Numbered from the stretch's first letter, positions 8,892-17,931 are shown. The stretch is DNA of 64,000 nt from an uncultured Armatimonadota bacterium (GCA_903927025.1 CAIYLG010000038.1:26326-90325), one strand, 5' to 3'. The notes: a model not told the origin generated them from the sequence alone. A program made the numbers and translations.

Positions 8892-9143
8892 ATGGCTTCG
8901 CGTGATAGAATTGCGACCGTGGGACAAATTTTTACTTACGCTGAGCTTTGCTGTCCGATATCAGGAGGTTCGTGGTTCACGGAAGATGGTGAGCCATATG
9001 ACATTTCTCAAGATTTATGGAGCAAATGGGAATCATTGAACTTTGAGCCCTCGGCTCATGGCGTCAAAGTCGGAATTGATAGTGTCGGACAAGAAGAAAG
9101 ATGGTTTATCAATTACCTTTTGCCTTCGCTCGATCTCGATTAA
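8892..9143 (+). CDS. Hypothetical small protein, orphan
   Basis: This 83-residue frame starts at an ATG with AGG 5 nt upstream and has protein-like composition (SGGSWFTEDGEPYD, KWESLNFEP). No family, signal peptide or membrane segment is recognised. It lies between inverted repeat copies A and B in the AT-richer island and overlaps the next, opposite-strand frame tail to tail by 35 nt. It could be a small accessory gene, or a chance frame. Confidence 0.45.
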   Translation: MASRDRIATVGQIFTYAELCCPISGGSWFTEDGEPYDISQDLWSKWESLNFEPSAHGVKVGIDSVGQEERWFINYLLPSLDLD

Positions 9144-9315
9144 GCTTGTCCCAACTTTGAATCAATTCAATACCGCCTTTGCCGTCACCTTTGCAAATGC
9201 AGTCATCAATCCTGAATGACTTCGTTGGGTCTACATCAAGGATGATGGTAGCGCCATATTGCGTCCGATCTATCCCGCGAATCACGTCACTGTCTCTCTT
9301 GTCGCTTGATTCCAC
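9109..9315 (-). CDS. Hypothetical small protein, orphan
   Basis: This 68-residue minus-strand frame starts at GTG 9315, 12 nt downstream of an in-frame stop, and has no clear ribosome site. Its composition is protein-like (YGATIILDVDPTKSFRIDDCI), but it looks like it may lack an N terminus. It is convergent with the preceding small gene and lies inside the same repeat-bounded segment. No function is assigned. Confidence 0.35.
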   Translation of the reverse strand: MESSDKRDSDVIRGIDRTQYGATIILDVDPTKSFRIDDCICKGDGKGGIELIQSWDKLNRDRAKAKGN

Positions 9316-9352
9316 ATATGGCCCCTAGCTACAAGCATTTTCCTATTAGGCC

Positions 9353-9378
9353 GTCTGCTCTCATAATAAAAGATTATC
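9353..9378 (-). repeat. GATAATCTT repeat, copy B (inverted)
   Basis: Read on the minus strand it is GATAATCTTTTATTATGAGA followed by GCAGAC. It differs from copy A by one inserted T in the core and a GA insertion before GCAGAC. With copy A it bounds a segment of about 600 bp as inward-facing inverted repeats. Confidence 0.6.
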
Positions 9379-9447
9379 GGCCTTTCCCTCAGCCGTTCGC
9401 ACGTCTTCGGGGGTCCGGGACAAAACGGCTCCTGCCTCCACCCGGAC

Positions 9448-9496
9448 AAATGCTTCGTGCATTTCAGCGATAATCTTGCATTATGAAGCCGGCTCA
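9448..9496 (+). repeat. GATAATCTT repeat copy C with adjacent hairpin
   Basis: Copy C occupies 9469-9496 in the same orientation as copy A (GATAATCTTGCATTATGAAG then CCGGCTCA). Just upstream, AAATGC (9448-9453) and GCATTT (9459-9464) form a small hairpin with loop TTCGT. No gene is seen between copy B and the methyltransferase stop at 9576. Confidence 0.55.
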
Positions 9497-9575
9497 TTGG
9501 TTGAGTTTCAAGATCACTTACCCGCAGACAAAATGAGGAGGTCAATCGAGAGACTTACCGAGAGGATCAAGGACC

Positions 9576-10400
9576 TCAGTTGGGAGTGCCGACGACACTG
9601 AGCTTCACCAGGTAGCTCCAGGCGTTCCAGATCGGGTGGGATCTATCTGACCCTGCCGATGTGAAGTCAACGGGCACACCTGCGACTTCCGCTAGCTCAA
9701 GTTCGAGTCCGGTGCCTTCCAGCAGCAGCTTAAAGTCGGCGGGATTGTAGCAGCGGACCTTCTGCGTAATCGCCATCTGCTCGTTTGGCTCCCCGGTGGT
9801 GTCGTCGATGGGACACCATGTGTCCAAAAAGCATCCGTGAATCGGGTCAAAGTTGAAGCGTCGCCGCTGATGGTAGCGATGGCTTTCATGATTCCGATTG
9901 AGCGCCCACTCCTTGCCGGATTCAACCGTCCACCGGTAAGGATTGAACACATCGATCAACACCACACCTTCTGGCTTGACCCATTCGCTTGCAATTGTCC
10001 TGAGCAATCTGCGCTGGTCCGAGTCAGAACCCACTCCGAATCCATCCCAATAGCAGACGGCGTCGAACTCCTTAGGCAAATCCACAGCGTAGAAATCTGC
10101 CTCGAGGGCCGTCAGTCTCCCAACATGCTGCCGACGAGCCAGCTCCTGAATATGCGGGATGCGGGTGGGGCTAAATTCTAAGGCCACCACCGAGTGGCCG
10201 GCATCGGCCATCACCGAAGCTGCTTCACCGTAACCGGCACCCAATTCAAGGACGCGCAGAGGTGAACTGCCACAGAATCGCTCAAGGATGGCGAGCCTGT
10301 CCAAGTGGATCTTCTCGACTCCGGGTGGCCCCCAATATTCCCCTGCCGTGGTGTAGTAAGGCTTCACCCAGCCCAAACTTGACTCTGCTCCAGGATCCAT
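9576..10400 (-). CDS. Class I SAM-dependent methyltransferase
   Basis: The protein has the SAM-binding motif I (LRVLELGAGYGEAA), the acidic end of beta2 (VVALEFSP) and motif III/post-I segments (AVCYWDGFG, GVVLIDVFNPYRW). The frame opens at a GTG at 10436; I prefer the ATG at 10400, giving MDPGAESSLGW and 274 residues, although neither start has a good ribosome site. The substrate is unknown; the fold is that of small-molecule methyltransferases. No operon partner is evident. Confidence 0.8.
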   Translation of the reverse strand: MDPGAESSLGWVKPYYTTAGEYWGPPGVEKIHLDRLAILERFCGSSPLRVLELGAGYGEAASVMADAGHSVVALEFSPTRIPHIQELARRQHVGRLTALEADFYAVDLPKEFDAVCYWDGFGVGSDSDQRRLLRTIASEWVKPEGVVLIDVFNPYRWTVESGKEWALNRNHESHRYHQRRRFNFDPIHGCFLDTWCPIDDTTGEPNEQMAITQKVRCYNPADFKLLLEGTGLELELAEVAGVPVDFTSAGSDRSHPIWNAWSYLVKLSVVGTPN

Positions 10401-10444
10401 ACACTTACGCTTGCGCGTCCCACACCAGGCAGGCACCGAGCAGG

Positions 10445-10648
10445 TTATGCAGAGTGATGAACGAATGCGTTCGGCGAGCGATGCTCCAGCTCACTAAGGG
10501 CATCCTCACACCGATCCCTGAGACGGCGCGACTTCGCTGCCGGGCTCTTGAGCCAGACGATCAGCGCGGCGGCGGCAACTCCACCTACAACGGCGGCGGC
10601 AACAACGGATTTGACTAGAATATTATTCGACTCTGATTGACTTTCCAT
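10445..10648 (-). CDS. Small single-pass membrane protein
   Basis: A 67-residue protein from ATG 10648 has GGGAG 9 nt upstream, a good ribosome site; a TTG at 10657 is the alternative. A polar N terminus (MESQSESNN) is followed by one Ala/Val-rich transmembrane helix, then a basic, Arg-rich cytoplasmic tail. Topology would be N-out or N-tail hairpin by the positive-inside rule. No family is recognised. Confidence 0.6.
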   Translation of the reverse strand: MESQSESNNILVKSVVAAAVVGGVAAAALIVWLKSPAAKSRRLRDRCEDALSELEHRSPNAFVHHSA

Positions 10649-10738
10649 GTCATTCAACTCCCTACTTTATTGACGACTTCTTGATCCTGTTTGTTTTACC
10701 TATGGAGCAAAGGTTAATGGAACAGGTCTTAATTCTTA

Positions 10739-11947
10739 TTGAAACGGCACAGCCTCGCCGAAGTTTCAAGAATCGGTTGGAGGGTGCCGCACGTTCCAAT
10801 AAGCATCTTGTCTCAGGAATCCGTTGAGCCGGCACCAGAAGCCGCTAAAGCCTTGGCTAAGCCACGCGACGATGTCTTTGATGTCGCGAAAGGTCTGGGA
10901 ATTCTCCTAGTGTTTGGCATCCATTGCTCTAATAACTCGTCCCGCCTGTACACCGACTCAAGGTCCGCCGGCTGGTGGTCCCTCACCCTTCTGAACCGTT
11001 TTTGCAATTTTGCTGTACCTTTGTTTTTACTGCTGAGCGCAGTCCTTTATGCCCGCAGCTACGCCGCCAAGCCAGATTTCGGAAAGTTTTACAAGAGGAG
11101 ATTCACCGGAGTGCTGTGGCCCTACCTGGTATGGTCCCTTCTCTACTTTGGCTTCCGGATGTTCAAGGAACCATCGGCACGCAAGCTGATCCCTGGGAAT
11201 CTTTTTGGATTCAAATGCACCGGACCTGCCCTCCTGATGCACCCGAAGGAACGCCTCCTTGAACTGGTTTGGGGCAAAGCTTCCTTCCATCTCTACTTCC
11301 TGGTCGTACTTCTCGGGATTATCGCCTTTTTGCCTCCCACCGTGGCCTACCTCAAGTGGAGGAAGGCTGGATTTATTGAGGCTATCGTGGCGTCCTGCGT
11401 TATCCAGGGGGGAATCTTCATCCTTCAGCACAACTATCTCAAGCTCCAATTTCCCGCCAGCACCATCCTTTGGTACGTTGGCTCGCTTGTACCGGGAGCC
11501 TGGATAGGGATGCATTGGGACGAGTTCCGCGAAAAGCCGAATCGCTTTGCGATCCCCCTAACTGCGCTCAGTCTGCTGAGTGGCTATATTTTCTTCAAGG
11601 GAGAGATCGGGGTGTTTCTTGGAATACCGGAGGAGAACTACCCGACTCTCGGATCTCAGGCGATGTACACCAGCTGCATGGCGATTCTTGCCCTGTCGCT
11701 CTGCCTGAGTCTCACGGTAGTCCCAGCGGCTGTAAAGCTTCTCAAGCCGATCGGAACACACTCGCTTCAGCTCTATCTGATTCACCCGATCTTCATCACC
11801 GTGCTGGAGCGTCCGGCGATCACTCACGTGCTCAACGCAACCTACCTAGGTGCGATTCTGTCTCCCCTACTGATGTTTGCCCTCACGGTGGCAACGATCG
11901 GGATCATTCGCGTCGTTCGGTTGGAAAAGCCGCTGTTTGGTCGCTGA
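10739..11947 (+). CDS. Acyltransferase 3 family membrane protein
   Basis: About 400 residues with roughly ten hydrophobic segments. The catalytic-region signature RDDVFDVAKGLGILLVFGIH lies near residues 43-62, where family members carry the essential His. The C-terminal half includes LYLIHPIFI, typical of the family. Such enzymes O-acylate exported sugars or glycans. The start is uncertain: TTG 10739 is used here, while downstream GTG 10784 and TTG 10808 are possible. The 42-residue leader before the conserved region is not typical, so the true start may be internal. Confidence 0.8.
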   Translation: MKRHSLAEVSRIGWRVPHVPISILSQESVEPAPEAAKALAKPRDDVFDVAKGLGILLVFGIHCSNNSSRLYTDSRSAGWWSLTLLNRFCNFAVPLFLLLSAVLYARSYAAKPDFGKFYKRRFTGVLWPYLVWSLLYFGFRMFKEPSARKLIPGNLFGFKCTGPALLMHPKERLLELVWGKASFHLYFLVVLLGIIAFLPPTVAYLKWRKAGFIEAIVASCVIQGGIFILQHNYLKLQFPASTILWYVGSLVPGAWIGMHWDEFREKPNRFAIPLTALSLLSGYIFFKGEIGVFLGIPEENYPTLGSQAMYTSCMAILALSLCLSLTVVPAAVKLLKPIGTHSLQLYLIHPIFITVLERPAITHVLNATYLGAILSPLLMFALTVATIGIIRVVRLEKPLFGR

Positions 11948-12000
11948 TACGCCCTCAAACAGGCTCATGGGCCCGTTCCCTGGTACCTTAAGGAAATCCA

Positions 12001-13329
12001 ATGCTTGACTCCCTAACGCGCCGATTGGCCGGAATTCTAACTGGCCTGCGAGGCAAAGGCCGCCTGACCGAAGATGACGTTGCCGAGATGCTCCGCGAAG
12101 TTCGCGTAGCGCTTCTGGAGGCAGACGTCAACTTCGCCGTCGCAAAGAGCTTTATCGCGAAGGTCAAGGAAAAGGCCGTTGGCGAGGACATCTTTGGCAG
12201 CCTAACCGCGGATCAAACGATCATTAAGATCGTCAAGGACGAGCTCACGGAGATGCTGGGCACGGAAACGCCCAAGTTCAACTACAACCCTTCCCCGCCC
12301 ACAGTCATCCTCATGTGCGGACTCCAGGGTTCTGGAAAGACCACTACCACAGCGAAGTTGGCCAAGTGGCTGGTCAGCCAGGGCAAAAAGCCGATGCTCG
12401 CCGCTTGCGACGTGCAGCGCCCAGCCGCCATTAAGCAGCTTGAAGTTCTCGGCGAATCCATAGACGTCCCTGTCTTTTCCAAAATCGACGGTTCATCGCC
12501 TGTCCAGATCGCTAAAGAGGCGCTTGCCCGATGCAAGCACCTGATGAACGACGTACTCATCGTGGACACTGCCGGTCGTCTTCAAGTGGATGAGGCGCTC
12601 ATGAAAGAGCTCCAACAGATCTACGAGGTGACCAATCCCAGCGAAGTGTTCCTGGTTCTGGATTCCACCACCGGTCAGGAAGCGGTCAACGTTGCGGAAA
12701 CTTTCCACAAGCAGGTGAACCTCACCGGCGCCATCTTTACGAAGCTGGATGGCGACACCCGTGGCGGTGCCATCCTCAGCGTCCGCGCCAGCACCGGAGT
12801 ACCCGTGCGCTTCATCGGTGTCGGCGAGCAGGTTGACGCCTTAGATCCTTTCTATCCCAAGCGCATGGCCGAGCGAATCATCGGCATGGGCGACATCATG
12901 GGAATCATCGAGCGAGCCGAGCTCGTGATCGACAAAGACGAAGCCAGCGACATCGAAAGCAAGATGATGACTGGCAGCCTCGACTTCAACGACATGCTGC
13001 AGACCTTCCGCATGATGAAGAAGATGGGGCCAATGAAAAATCTGCTAAAAATGGTCCCCGGACTCGCAACAGCCATCCCAGAAGAGGCTTTTGACAAGAT
13101 TAATGAGAAAGATACGGGGCGAATTGAAGCAATCATCCTGAGCATGACTCCAAAAGAGCGTACAAATCCGGATATAATCAACGGTTCGCGAAGAAAGCGC
13201 ATCGCCGCAGGGTCTGGTACAACGGTAGAAGAGGTCAACAACCTCCTCAAACAGTTCTACGGAAGCCGGCGCGGAATGAAGCAGATGATGCAGATGCAGA
13301 AGAAAATGTCCAAGCGCGGACGCCGATAA
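12001..13329 (+). CDS. ffh: Signal recognition particle protein Ffh
   Basis: The 442-residue SRP54 homologue has an N-terminal helical bundle, the GTPase domain with [15 protein letters not shown] near residue 105, DTAGRL and TKLDGD, and a Met-rich M domain ending in repeated [11 protein letters not shown] for signal-sequence and RNA binding. It targets membrane proteins to the translocon. It is first of a three-gene unit with rpsP (19 nt downstream) and khpA. Length and domain order are standard. Confidence 0.98.
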   Translation: MLDSLTRRLAGILTGLRGKGRLTEDDVAEMLREVRVALLEADVNFAVAKSFIAKVKEKAVGEDIFGSLTADQTIIKIVKDELTEMLGTETPKFNYNPSPPTVILMCGLQGSGKTTTTAKLAKWLVSQGKKPMLAACDVQRPAAIKQLEVLGESIDVPVFSKIDGSSPVQIAKEALARCKHLMNDVLIVDTAGRLQVDEALMKELQQIYEVTNPSEVFLVLDSTTGQEAVNVAETFHKQVNLTGAIFTKLDGDTRGGAILSVRASTGVPVRFIGVGEQVDALDPFYPKRMAERIIGMGDIMGIIERAELVIDKDEASDIESKMMTGSLDFNDMLQTFRMMKKMGPMKNLLKMVPGLATAIPEEAFDKINEKDTGRIEAIILSMTPKERTNPDIINGSRRKRIAAGSGTTVEEVNNLLKQFYGSRRGMKQMMQMQKKMSKRGRR

Positions 13330-13348
13330 GCAAGGAAAACAAGATTTA

Positions 13349-13690
13349 ATGGTAAAGATCCGACTTAGGAGAATTGGCACGAAGGGCCGACCGTTCTACC
13401 GCGTAGTGGTAGCAGAGAGCGCATGTGGACGCAACGGAAAGTTCGTTGAGACCCTTGGCATCTATGATCCCGTAGCCCAGCCCAAGAAGCTCGAAGTCAA
13501 CGAGGAGCGCGCAATTCACTGGCTTATGGCCGGCGCACAGCCTTCCGAGACCACCGCTTACCTGCTGAACAAGCTTGGCATCTTGCCCAAGTTCCTGGAA
13601 CTCCGCCCACAGCAGAAGAAGAACTACACGTTTCTGGACAAGCGAACCGCCGCTATTTCAGTTACAGCAGAAACCACAGAGACCGCCTAA
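13349..13690 (+). CDS. rpsP: 30S ribosomal protein S16
   Basis: The 113-residue protein begins MVKIRLRRIGTKGRPFYRVV, the S16 signature, with GIYDP further on. The C-terminal tail is slightly longer than the shortest homologues. It lies between ffh and khpA; its stop overlaps the khpA ATG in a TAATG arrangement. Confidence 0.98.
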   Translation: MVKIRLRRIGTKGRPFYRVVVAESACGRNGKFVETLGIYDPVAQPKKLEVNEERAIHWLMAGAQPSETTAYLLNKLGILPKFLELRPQQKKNYTFLDKRTAAISVTAETTETA

Positions 13691-13929
13691 TGAGCTACCG
13701 ACCGTTCGTAGAAACCCTCGTCAAGTCTGTCGTCGAGAATCCCGACCAGATTCAGATTGAAGAAGAGCACGAAATGGGAACTCGAACCTTCTTCGTTCGA
13801 GTTTCACCGGACGACGTTGGCAAGATCATCGGAAAGAGTGGCCGCGTGGTAAGCGCAATTCGTTGCGTCGTCAGCGCCGTTGCAGCGAAGTCCCGAGAGA
13901 AGGCGTTCGTAAAGATCGTCACAGAGTAA
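13690..13929 (+). CDS. khpA: KH-domain RNA-binding protein KhpA
   Basis: This 79-residue single KH domain has the GKIIGKSGR loop (GxxG) that contacts RNA. KhpA forms a complex with KhpB/EloR in Gram-positive bacteria and influences small-RNA function and cell division. It is translationally coupled to rpsP. In many genomes rimM, trmD and rplS follow; here a terminator and an insertion sequence follow instead. Confidence 0.95.
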   Translation: MSYRPFVETLVKSVVENPDQIQIEEEHEMGTRTFFVRVSPDDVGKIIGKSGRVVSAIRCVVSAVAAKSREKAFVKIVTE

Positions 13930-13951
13930 CTCTGCAAAGAGAAAGAAAGAG

Positions 13952-13982
13952 GGAGCCGTCTCATAAGGGCGGCTCCTTTTTT
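13952..13982 (+). terminator. Terminator after khpA, overlapping the left IS end
   Basis: GGAGCCG (13952-13958) pairs with CGGCTCC (13970-13976), followed by six T. The upstream A-rich stretch completes a classic intrinsic terminator for ffh-rpsP-khpA. The stem-loop also contains the left inverted repeat of the insertion sequence. Confidence 0.88.
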
Positions 13983-14098
13983 GTGTTTGAGCGTGCATTT
14001 GGTTGCACCGGACCACAGTTGCGCATTTATTGATTCTGCTTGACGCAATGATGGCCGATTTCGGCGATTTTCAGTGCCCTGCGAGCCTTATGTTTCGC

Positions 14099-15625
14099 TT
14101 AGGCGGCTATTTTGGAGCAGTTGTGGGCAAGCAGGATCAGTCCGAGTTCCACCTGAACTTTTTCTTTGCTTTTGAGCAGAAGTCTTCGGAGTCCTTTATT
14201 CTGTTTGACTTGGCCGAAGACGGTCTCAACCTCGCAGCACCGGCGTTTCCGCCGTTTTATTCCTTCCTCGCTGGTCAGGAGCTTATGCGCTTTGGCACGA
14301 TGCTCGTTGAGTCGGTGATTGACCTCGACCTCTCGGTTGCCCGGAGCTTTGAAGCATTTCTCACGAAGGGGGCAGGCTTCACACTTTGAAGCTCTGTACA
14401 CCGTGATCTGCTGAAGGTTGCCGGCGGCGGTTTTAGATTGATATTCGCGCACCTTGGAAAGAGTCTGCCCTGCCGGGCAGATGATGGTGTCCGCAACCGC
14501 ATCCTGCGGCCAATAGGCCGAATTGAAGGGATTCTTCTTCTTTCGCTGGTCCTGATGGAAACGGCTGTATTTGACGTATGCCTCGATTTTCGACTCGGCG
14601 AGAAACTCGTAGTTTTCCTCGCTGCCATATCCGGCGTCGGCGGTGGCCTTTTTGGGAAGCGCGCCCAGTTCGTCTTGATAACCTTTTAAGTGAGGAACCA
14701 AGGTTTTTGTATCAGTGGGATTTGAATGAACGCTAAAGTGAGTGACGATCTGGTTCTGGGTGGAGATCTGGAGGTTGTAGCCAGGCTTGAGCTGGCCGTT
14801 GCCCATATGGTCATCCTTCATCCGCATGAACGTCGCGTCAGGATCCGTCTTCGAATAGCTTCCCCGTCCCGCCAGGATCTTCTCCTGCTGCTGGTAGCGA
14901 GCAAGACGGTCCGGCCACTCCTTTTTCGCCAGGCGGAGAACCTGGCGAGTTTCTTTTGGGATGTCTTTCGCTCTCAGGCGTTCGTTTAGCGAGTCGACTG
15001 TTGCCTGAAGCTGTTCGGGACTAACCTTTTCAAACTCCAGCGCAGGAGTTTTCGAATCCGACTCTTCCAACTTGTCGGCATAGGCCAGAAGCTCGTTTAC
15101 ACGGCCGAGCATCTTCTCTTTGTTCGTCTTAACGGCCTTGCCCCAAACGAACGTATACCGCCCAGCGTTGGCCTCGATTTTCGTGCCGTCAACGTAGGAT
15201 TCTTCCAAACTGACCAAGCCATTTTCAGAAAGGAGAACAACTACTTGACTGAAAACCTCGCGAAGGCTCGTGCGAAGGCGACCGCTGCGGAAGCGGGCCA
15301 GAGTGTTGTGGTCCGGAGCGCTCTGCCCAGAAAGCCACATGAAATGAATATTCTCTTCGAGAGCCTCTTCCATCTTCCGAGAGGAATAGATGTTCCGAAG
15401 GTAGGAATACACCACGACCTTCAAAAGCATCGAGGGATGGTACGAAGAAGCACCACCGCCTTCGTAAGACCTGAACAAAACGCTCAAGTCCAAAGAGTCG
15501 ACCACTGAATTCACCACCCGTACAGGATGGTTCGCAGCAATGAGCTCGTCCAAACTCGGAGGAAGAAGGCTCGGTTGAGACTGCGTGTAAGGCTTGAAAG
15601 TAGCCCGACGGTTCAACGATGCCAT
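14099..15625 (-). CDS. IS1182-family transposase
   Basis: The 508-residue transposase has an N-terminal DUF772-like domain (PSLLPPSLDELIAANHPVR, YHPSMLLKVVVYSYL). Next comes a DDE-type catalytic region with ESYVDGTKIEANAGRYTF and TADAGYGSEENY, and a C-terminal segment with CEACPLREKCFK (paired cysteines) and VETVFGQVKQNKGLRR carrying the likely final Glu. No frameshift or stop is present, so the gene appears functional. It reads away from rel, toward khpA. Confidence 0.92.
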   Translation of the reverse strand: MASLNRRATFKPYTQSQPSLLPPSLDELIAANHPVRVVNSVVDSLDLSVLFRSYEGGGASSYHPSMLLKVVVYSYLRNIYSSRKMEEALEENIHFMWLSGQSAPDHNTLARFRSGRLRTSLREVFSQVVVLLSENGLVSLEESYVDGTKIEANAGRYTFVWGKAVKTNKEKMLGRVNELLAYADKLEESDSKTPALEFEKVSPEQLQATVDSLNERLRAKDIPKETRQVLRLAKKEWPDRLARYQQQEKILAGRGSYSKTDPDATFMRMKDDHMGNGQLKPGYNLQISTQNQIVTHFSVHSNPTDTKTLVPHLKGYQDELGALPKKATADAGYGSEENYEFLAESKIEAYVKYSRFHQDQRKKKNPFNSAYWPQDAVADTIICPAGQTLSKVREYQSKTAAGNLQQITVYRASKCEACPLREKCFKAPGNREVEVNHRLNEHRAKAHKLLTSEEGIKRRKRRCCEVETVFGQVKQNKGLRRLLLKSKEKVQVELGLILLAHNCSKIAA

Positions 15626-15649
15626 AAGCTAAAGACGAAATAAGATAAC

Positions 15650-15681
15650 GAAAAGGGCTGCCTCAACTTATGAGACAGCCC
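15650..15681 (-). terminator. Terminator after rel, overlapping the right IS end
   Basis: On the minus strand GGGCTG pairs with CAGCCC, with a second stem CTCA/TGAG inside, then TTTTCG. It lies about 25-56 nt beyond the rel stop codon and contains the right inverted repeat of the insertion sequence. Confidence 0.8.
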
Positions 15682-15705
15682 CCTCTTTTCATTTATGAGG
15701 TCTGT

Positions 15706-17931
15706 CTACTTGGTAGAAACTCTGCCAAACATCCGCAGAATCGACAAGACGTCACTGAAGTTTGAGATCTTGGACATCAGAAGCGAAAGGTGCTCAGTGT
15801 CCTTGACGTCAGCGGTTACGTCAATCTCAGCCGTCTGATTCTGGAGCGTCTTCACTCGAAGGGCAGAGACATTCGTTTTGGATTCTCCGAGAATCGTCGA
15901 GATATCCATGAGGAGTCCGGTTCGGTTGAGAGCCACGACCTTAAGCGGAACTCCGTACACATTGCCATCGGTGGGCCAGTCGAACGGTATCAGGCGGTCT
16001 GGCTCGGTCGAAACGTAGCCAAGTGCGTTCGGGCAAACCTTTCGGTGGATCATGATGCCACGTCCACGTGTGACGTAGCCTACCACCTCGTCTCCTGGGA
16101 TCGGATTGCAGCACTTCGATCGGGTCAGCATCACGTTTTCGATGCCGCTGGTTGCAAGAGTGAGCTTGCCTTCCTTGGTCTTGGAGACCTCAATTCTATC
16201 GGCGGGCCGGCTTTCGGTGGTAGTTCCGCGAAGCCGCGAAATGACACTCTGCACAGAGAGCATTCCCAATCCAACTTTTGCGAGGACGTCGTTGGCTGTC
16301 TCGCAAGAGTCGATGTGCTCCGCGATCTTTTCGAGCTTCTCTTCACCCAAGAACAATCGTGGATCGAGGCCTAAGTAGCGCAGCTCCTTTTCAAGCGCAT
16401 CGCGTCCCCTGCTCGCGTCCACATTCTTTGTGAGCTTTCGAAAATGCGTTCGCAGCTTGCTGCGCGTATGGGCGGATTTGACAAACTCGAGCCAGTCTAG
16501 ACTCGGAGTCGCGTTCGACCGGGTGATAAGCTCAACGACATCGCCATTCTTCAGCGTGGAGCTTAACGGCGCCATCAGTCCATTGACCTTTGCGCCGACG
16601 AGAGTCATTCCAAGCTTTGTGTGAACTCGAAATGCAAAATCGACAGGCGTACAGTCCTTTGGAAGGTCAATCACATCGCCCTTTGGAGTGAAGACGAACG
16701 TCTGCTCGGCAAACAGGTCGGTAGAAACGGTCCTCAGAAAGTCGCTGGACAGACGCTGGTCCGTTGACCAGTCGAAAAGCTGCTCTCGCAGAGTTGAAAG
16801 ACGGCGGCTCTCGTCAATCGCGGCCTTCCCCTCTTTATAGGTCCAGTGCGCCGCCACGCCGTATTCCGCCACTTCGTGCATTTCACGAGTGCGAATCTGG
16901 ATCTCCATCGGATGTCCCGCTGGGTTCACGACCTTGGTATGGAGCGACTGATAGCCGTTAGGCTTCGGCTTGGCGATATAGTCGTAAAACTTCTCAGGAA
17001 TCGGCTGGTAGGTATCGTGGGCCAAGCCAAGCGCCATATAGCATTCGTGCGTGTTCTCGACAATGATTCTCACGGCAAGGAGATCGTAAATCTCCTCAAA
17101 CCGGACGCCCTGCTTCACGATCTTGTTGAAGATCGAGTACAGATGCTTTGGCCTTCCTCGGATATCCAGAATCTTGAGTCCGGCAGACTCAAACTTATTC
17201 TTGAACGCCATAATGGCCTGCTCAAGCTCGGCTTCTCGCTGAGGACGAGTATTCGCGACCAATGAACTGATTTCATTGAACTCGCTGGGGTGGAGAGAGG
17301 CAAAGGCGAGATCTTCCAGCTGCCACTTAATCTGCCAAATTCCAAGCCTAGCGGCAAGGGGCGCATACACATCCAGAGTCTCTGTGGCAATGCGAATGCG
17401 CTTATTGCCAGGGAGCGATCCTAGAGTCTGCATGTTGTGAAGACGGTCTGCAAGCTTGATGACCATGACTCGAAAGTCTTTGGCCATGGCCAGAAGCATC
17501 TTGCGAAGAGTCTCTGCAGTCCGGGTGGTCTCCGCCGCAACCTTCTGGCGGGCGGTCAGTTCGGTAAGCGGCGTGGAGCGAAGCTTTGTGACCCCCTCCA
17601 CCATCGCAAGAACATCCTCGCCGAACTCCTTAGCAATCGATTCTGGTTTGACGTCTGGACAATCTTCAAGGACGTCATGGAGAAGCGCCGCGACAATGGT
17701 GTCGTCGTCCATGCGGAGTTCCGCAACAATCCGCGCTACGGCGAGTGGGTGAACGATGTACGGTTCGCCGGACTTTCGAAACTGTCCCGAGTGCGCCTTC
17801 TCTGCAATGTAGTAGGCGTAGCGAATCCTGCGAACGTTCGCGTCTCCGCGCTGATCGCGCAAGACCTGAAGCATCGCATGAAGGTCTTCGGGCTCTTCCC
17901 AATCGTGGCTAATATCGTAGGCCGCTGACAT
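15706..17931 (-). CDS. rel: Bifunctional (p)ppGpp synthetase/hydrolase Rel
   Basis: The roughly 741-residue RelA/SpoT homologue has an N-terminal HD hydrolase domain with AALLHDVLEDC intact, a synthetase domain (EEIYDLLAVRII, KPNGYQSLHT), a TGS domain (VFTPKGDVIDLPK), and a C-terminal CC/ACT region (ALNRTGLLMDISTILGES). Both activities are predicted, as in the single Rel of Gram-positive bacteria. The frame also allows TTG at 17952; I prefer ATG 17931, though neither has a clear ribosome site. A TATATACT sequence lies about 45 nt upstream. It follows kdsB on the same strand. Confidence 0.95.
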   Translation of the reverse strand: MSAAYDISHDWEEPEDLHAMLQVLRDQRGDANVRRIRYAYYIAEKAHSGQFRKSGEPYIVHPLAVARIVAELRMDDDTIVAALLHDVLEDCPDVKPESIAKEFGEDVLAMVEGVTKLRSTPLTELTARQKVAAETTRTAETLRKMLLAMAKDFRVMVIKLADRLHNMQTLGSLPGNKRIRIATETLDVYAPLAARLGIWQIKWQLEDLAFASLHPSEFNEISSLVANTRPQREAELEQAIMAFKNKFESAGLKILDIRGRPKHLYSIFNKIVKQGVRFEEIYDLLAVRIIVENTHECYMALGLAHDTYQPIPEKFYDYIAKPKPNGYQSLHTKVVNPAGHPMEIQIRTREMHEVAEYGVAAHWTYKEGKAAIDESRRLSTLREQLFDWSTDQRLSSDFLRTVSTDLFAEQTFVFTPKGDVIDLPKDCTPVDFAFRVHTKLGMTLVGAKVNGLMAPLSSTLKNGDVVELITRSNATPSLDWLEFVKSAHTRSKLRTHFRKLTKNVDASRGRDALEKELRYLGLDPRLFLGEEKLEKIAEHIDSCETANDVLAKVGLGMLSVQSVISRLRGTTTESRPADRIEVSKTKEGKLTLATSGIENVMLTRSKCCNPIPGDEVVGYVTRGRGIMIHRKVCPNALGYVSTEPDRLIPFDWPTDGNVYGVPLKVVALNRTGLLMDISTILGESKTNVSALRVKTLQNQTAEIDVTADVKDTEHLSLLMSKISNFSDVLSILRMFGRVSTK

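Larger units (their letters stand above)
13949..15685. mobile_element. IS1182-type insertion sequence
   Basis: The element is delimited by 19-nt terminal inverted repeats: GAGGGAGCCGTCTCATAAG at 13949-13967 and, inverted, GAGGGGGCTGTCTCATAAG at 15667-15685 (17 of 19 identical). It spans 1,737 bp, normal for IS1182 relatives, and holds one complete transposase gene on the minus strand. I see no obvious target duplication. The similarity continues a few bases outside the repeats (GAAA), so the exact ends could shift slightly. It lies between khpA and rel. Confidence 0.85.
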
